64,000 nt of DNA, taken from positions 598,001 to 662,000 of the forward strand of contig NZ_JACIJP010000002.1 in NCBI RefSeq assembly GCF_014199435.1, given 5' to 3'. This document shows, in pieces, positions 62,202 to 64,000 of the stretch (position 1 is the first letter of the stretch; every line of letters begins with the position of its first letter). The notes beneath the pieces were generated by a model. It was not told where the DNA came from and did not search any database. It worked only from the letters and a program-made list of their open reading frames with translations. This DNA is from Sphingobium subterraneum. Lineage in GTDB: Bacteria; Pseudomonadota; Alphaproteobacteria; Sphingomonadales; Sphingomonadaceae. The translations under genes were made by a program, and so were the position numbers.

Positions 62202-62410
62202 ATGAACGGTGACACAAGACGACACTCCCAGGCCAGGCTCAGCAACCGATCGGCCAACGATCTGGGTCGGCCAGTGTCACATCGCCCTGCGCCCGCCAAT
62301 GATAGCCGACACTGATATGTTCATACGGAGCGCGAAGCTATGTTCTGGTCAGGCCGATTTTATAAGCAGTGCTTGGCTCACGGTAAACGAGAAAGCGGAA
62401 GCGTAGCGTG

Positions 62411-63442
62411 ATGAACGAAGCAGCCACCTTCACCGAAAGCGCCCGCAAGCGGCATCTCGATTTCGATCTTGGTCCGGGTGCGCACCAATGCTGGTATCCG
62501 ATGGCGTTGTCGCCGGATGTGCCCGTCGGCAAAGTCATCGGCGCAGATCTCGCTGACGGACGTATCGTCCTGTATCGCGGTGAAGATGGAACCGTACGGG
62601 CCATGTCGGCCTATTGCCGACATATGGGCGCGGACTTGAGCGCGGGGGGAGATGTCGTCGGGAATGACATCCGGTGCCCCTATCACCATTGGGCGTATGG
62701 TGACGGCGGGGTCTGTAACACTATTCCGTCAGGCGACAGGGTTCCGCGGGGTTCGAACCTCGTGCACCTGCCCACTCAGGAGCAATTTGGACTGATCTGG
62801 GTCTTCCTGGGCGAGACCCCCCTCTACGACCTCCAGACGTTCAAGAGCTTTGATCCGGACAAGCATGTCTACCGATCGTTCCAAGTGCAAATGGAGGACA
62901 AGCTCAAGGTAGAACCCTGGGTCTTCACAACCAATGTCTTCGACATCGTTCACCTCCGCTTCCTTCATGGGATGGATATCGCTGGCACGGAGATCGAGGA
63001 AGTGTCGCCCTATCTGCGGCGCATGTACTGGATCGCGACGCATTCCGGCGAGAAGGACGAAGGGGAGTTGCGCCTCGGCATCGACGTGTTTGGCGCCAAC
63101 AGTGTCCGGACCGAAGGAGAGATGAATGGCCGCCTGCACTGGTACATCTCTGCGAGCACACCATTCGGACCGGGGGACACACGGTTTTTCTTCACCGTCA
63201 TCACCACCAAAGGCGACGGGCAGGAGGATTTTCTCGACAGTTCGCAGGCTCTGGCCACAAGGCTGATCAACGAGGATCTTCCGGTTCTGAACAATATGCG
63301 CTTTGGGACGCCACGTCTGGTGGCCTCCGACAACGCGCTCGGCAAGTTCATCCGGGCGGCTCGAGAATATCCCAGAACCACTCTCGATGCGCTCGAAACA
63401 GCGGCAAATCGTCCGAAGGCGACCACGACGATCGCTGACTAA
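62411..63442 (+). CDS. Rieske non-heme iron oxygenase, large subunit
   Basis: A 343-residue ring-hydroxylating or demethylating oxygenase. Rieske cluster ligands are in AYCRHMGADL (CxH) and IRCPYHHWAYGD (CxxH), about residues 67-98. The mononuclear iron site is in TNVFDIVHLRFLHGMD (Asp, His, His; about 176-191). Single-component-like length suggests the vanillate demethylase/KshA/dicamba-demethylase class. No ferredoxin or reductase gene lies in the window, so electrons must come from elsewhere. GTG at 62408 is in frame, but ATG 62411 is more probable. Confidence 0.9.
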   Translation: MNEAATFTESARKRHLDFDLGPGAHQCWYPMALSPDVPVGKVIGADLADGRIVLYRGEDGTVRAMSAYCRHMGADLSAGGDVVGNDIRCPYHHWAYGDGGVCNTIPSGDRVPRGSNLVHLPTQEQFGLIWVFLGETPLYDLQTFKSFDPDKHVYRSFQVQMEDKLKVEPWVFTTNVFDIVHLRFLHGMDIAGTEIEEVSPYLRRMYWIATHSGEKDEGELRLGIDVFGANSVRTEGEMNGRLHWYISASTPFGPGDTRFFFTVITTKGDGQEDFLDSSQALATRLINEDLPVLNNMRFGTPRLVASDNALGKFIRAAREYPRTTLDALETAANRPKATTTIAD

Positions 63443-63838
63443 ATCAGGCATTCCCCGGTTCTGGAAGATCCGTCGCCATCGCTGGGAACGGAGAGCGTGT
63501 CACGGGTCAATACACCCATGAGCTATAAGGCAGACGGATAAGTCTATAACGCCTAAAACCTGAATAAAATCGCAATGTTGCGTTACGTCTATGTGGGCCC
63601 GTGAAGTCGCCAAGATGATTTGGCGCCGTGTATCGTGTTGAGAAATTGGTATTTAAGTAAATCATTATCCTTTTGCGCAATGGATATGAATGTAACTTTC
63701 TACGATACCTTTAATAAAAACTGTAATTTACAATAATTCCATCTGAAATTGATAATAGAACAGCAATAACATTCTTCATAAGCTTAAAAATATTTAAAAA
63801 ATCAATACATAAATAATGTGTCGGAGAGGAGAATAACT
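63443..63838 (+). promoter_or_regulatory. AT-rich intergenic region before the receptor gene
   Basis: About 396 bases without a convincing gene. From about 63540 the sequence turns strongly AT-rich (many A/T runs such as TTAAAAATATTTAAAAAATC), quite unlike the rest of the window. This probably contains the promoter and upstream elements of the TonB-dependent receptor, and may mark acquired DNA. A good ribosome site (GGAGAGGAG, 63823-63831) closes it. Confidence 0.5.
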
Positions 63839-64000
63839 ATGAAAATTCGCAAAATAATGCGCAACGGAGCTTCTAGAATTTCAATCGGAATCTCGCTCTG
63901 TGTTTTTTCATCGACGATGATCGCGAACAATGTTTATGCGCAGGACAGCAGTTCCCCGCGCGGAACCGGTGTGAGCGTCGATAACTCCGAAATCATTGTG
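63839..64000 (+). CDS. probable TonB-dependent receptor, N-terminal part (cut by window end)
   Basis: A frame from ATG 63839 stays open to the window edge (54 residues). It reads MKIRKIMRNGASRISIGISL and continues through a hydrophobic core to VYAQDSSSPRGTGVSVDNSE and IIV. The long signal peptide ending in AQ, then a stretch ending in EIIV, is the usual beginning of sphingomonad TonB-dependent receptors (TonB box region). GAGAGGAG lies seven bases before the ATG. It would import the large or scarce substrate of the neighbouring oxygenase genes. Called from the start only. Confidence 0.6.
   Translation, partial: MKIRKIMRNGASRISIGISLCVFSSTMIANNVYAQDSSSPRGTGVSVDNSEIIV

Noticed and set aside
62209-62406. 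65-codon frame between the MFS and Rieske genes
   Set aside because: No ribosome site or homology that I can see; the amino-acid order looks random. The gap otherwise shows nothing definite.
1-64000. Search for tRNA genes, rRNA, CRISPR arrays, insertion sequences and attachment sites
   Set aside because: No cloverleaf sequence, no regularly spaced direct repeats and no transposase or integrase gene was recognised in the window.

Overview
The window is high-GC chromosomal DNA of an alphaproteobacterium, most likely a member of the Sphingomonadaceae. The evidence is the gene blocks typical of alphaproteobacteria (mutY / DUF721-dciA / DsbA-like / smc; lspA / DUF3035-bamF), a Coq7-type ubiquinone enzyme, many secreted proteins of the sphingomonad kind, and short palindromic repeats with CCGTTCG...CGAACGG ends. 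No rRNA, tRNA, CRISPR array or insertion sequence was recognised. The window cuts two genes: the end of phosphoenolpyruvate carboxylase on the left and the start of a probable TonB-dependent receptor on the right.

Bases 1-16400 are mainly housekeeping: ppc (partial), a small outer-membrane barrel protein, a cyclophilin, MgtE, DUF1489, a dsbB-coq7-(two four-cysteine secreted paralogues) operon, gpmA, a GGDEF protein, purE-purK-folA, an alpha/beta hydrolase, and ribF-ileS-lspA-bamF. ileS carries an in-frame copy of a palindromic repeat and two patches of unusual codon use. Bases 16400-25600 hold ung, a GNAT / cupin-like / GNAT trio of unknown role, a ferredoxin-NADP reductase-like flavoprotein, a membrane PAS-GGDEF-EAL-PilZ protein, and small proteins.

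Bases 25680-37620 are a sugar region. Two convergent multidomain genes (GH1-like + RmlD; glycosyltransferase + UDP-galactopyranose mutase) suggest galactofuranose or deoxysugar glycan synthesis. Next to them are an aldose 1-epimerase and a complete set for the non-phosphorylating De Ley-Doudoroff pathway of D-galactose: a GH1 glycosidase, galactose dehydrogenase, lactonase, galactonate dehydratase, KDGal kinase and KDPGal aldolase, arranged as two divergent operons.

Bases 37800-55260 return to general functions: a shortened DUF4142 protein, an L,D-transpeptidase, a YihY membrane protein, the mutY-nudC-pmbA-cysQ operon, dciA, two DsbA-like proteins, smc, then (minus strand) lepA-lysE-phnA-like-hypothetical, and a CsgG-like protein. 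Two palindromic repeats lie directly behind smc.

Bases 55300-64000 look like an accessory catabolic island: an N-acyl-D-amino-acid deacylase-like amidohydrolase, a TauD/TfdA dioxygenase, a cupin, a GMC oxidoreductase, an MFS transporter, a Rieske oxygenase, then an AT-rich stretch leading into the TonB-dependent receptor. The substrate cannot be read from sequence; this is the part most likely to encode an undescribed pathway.
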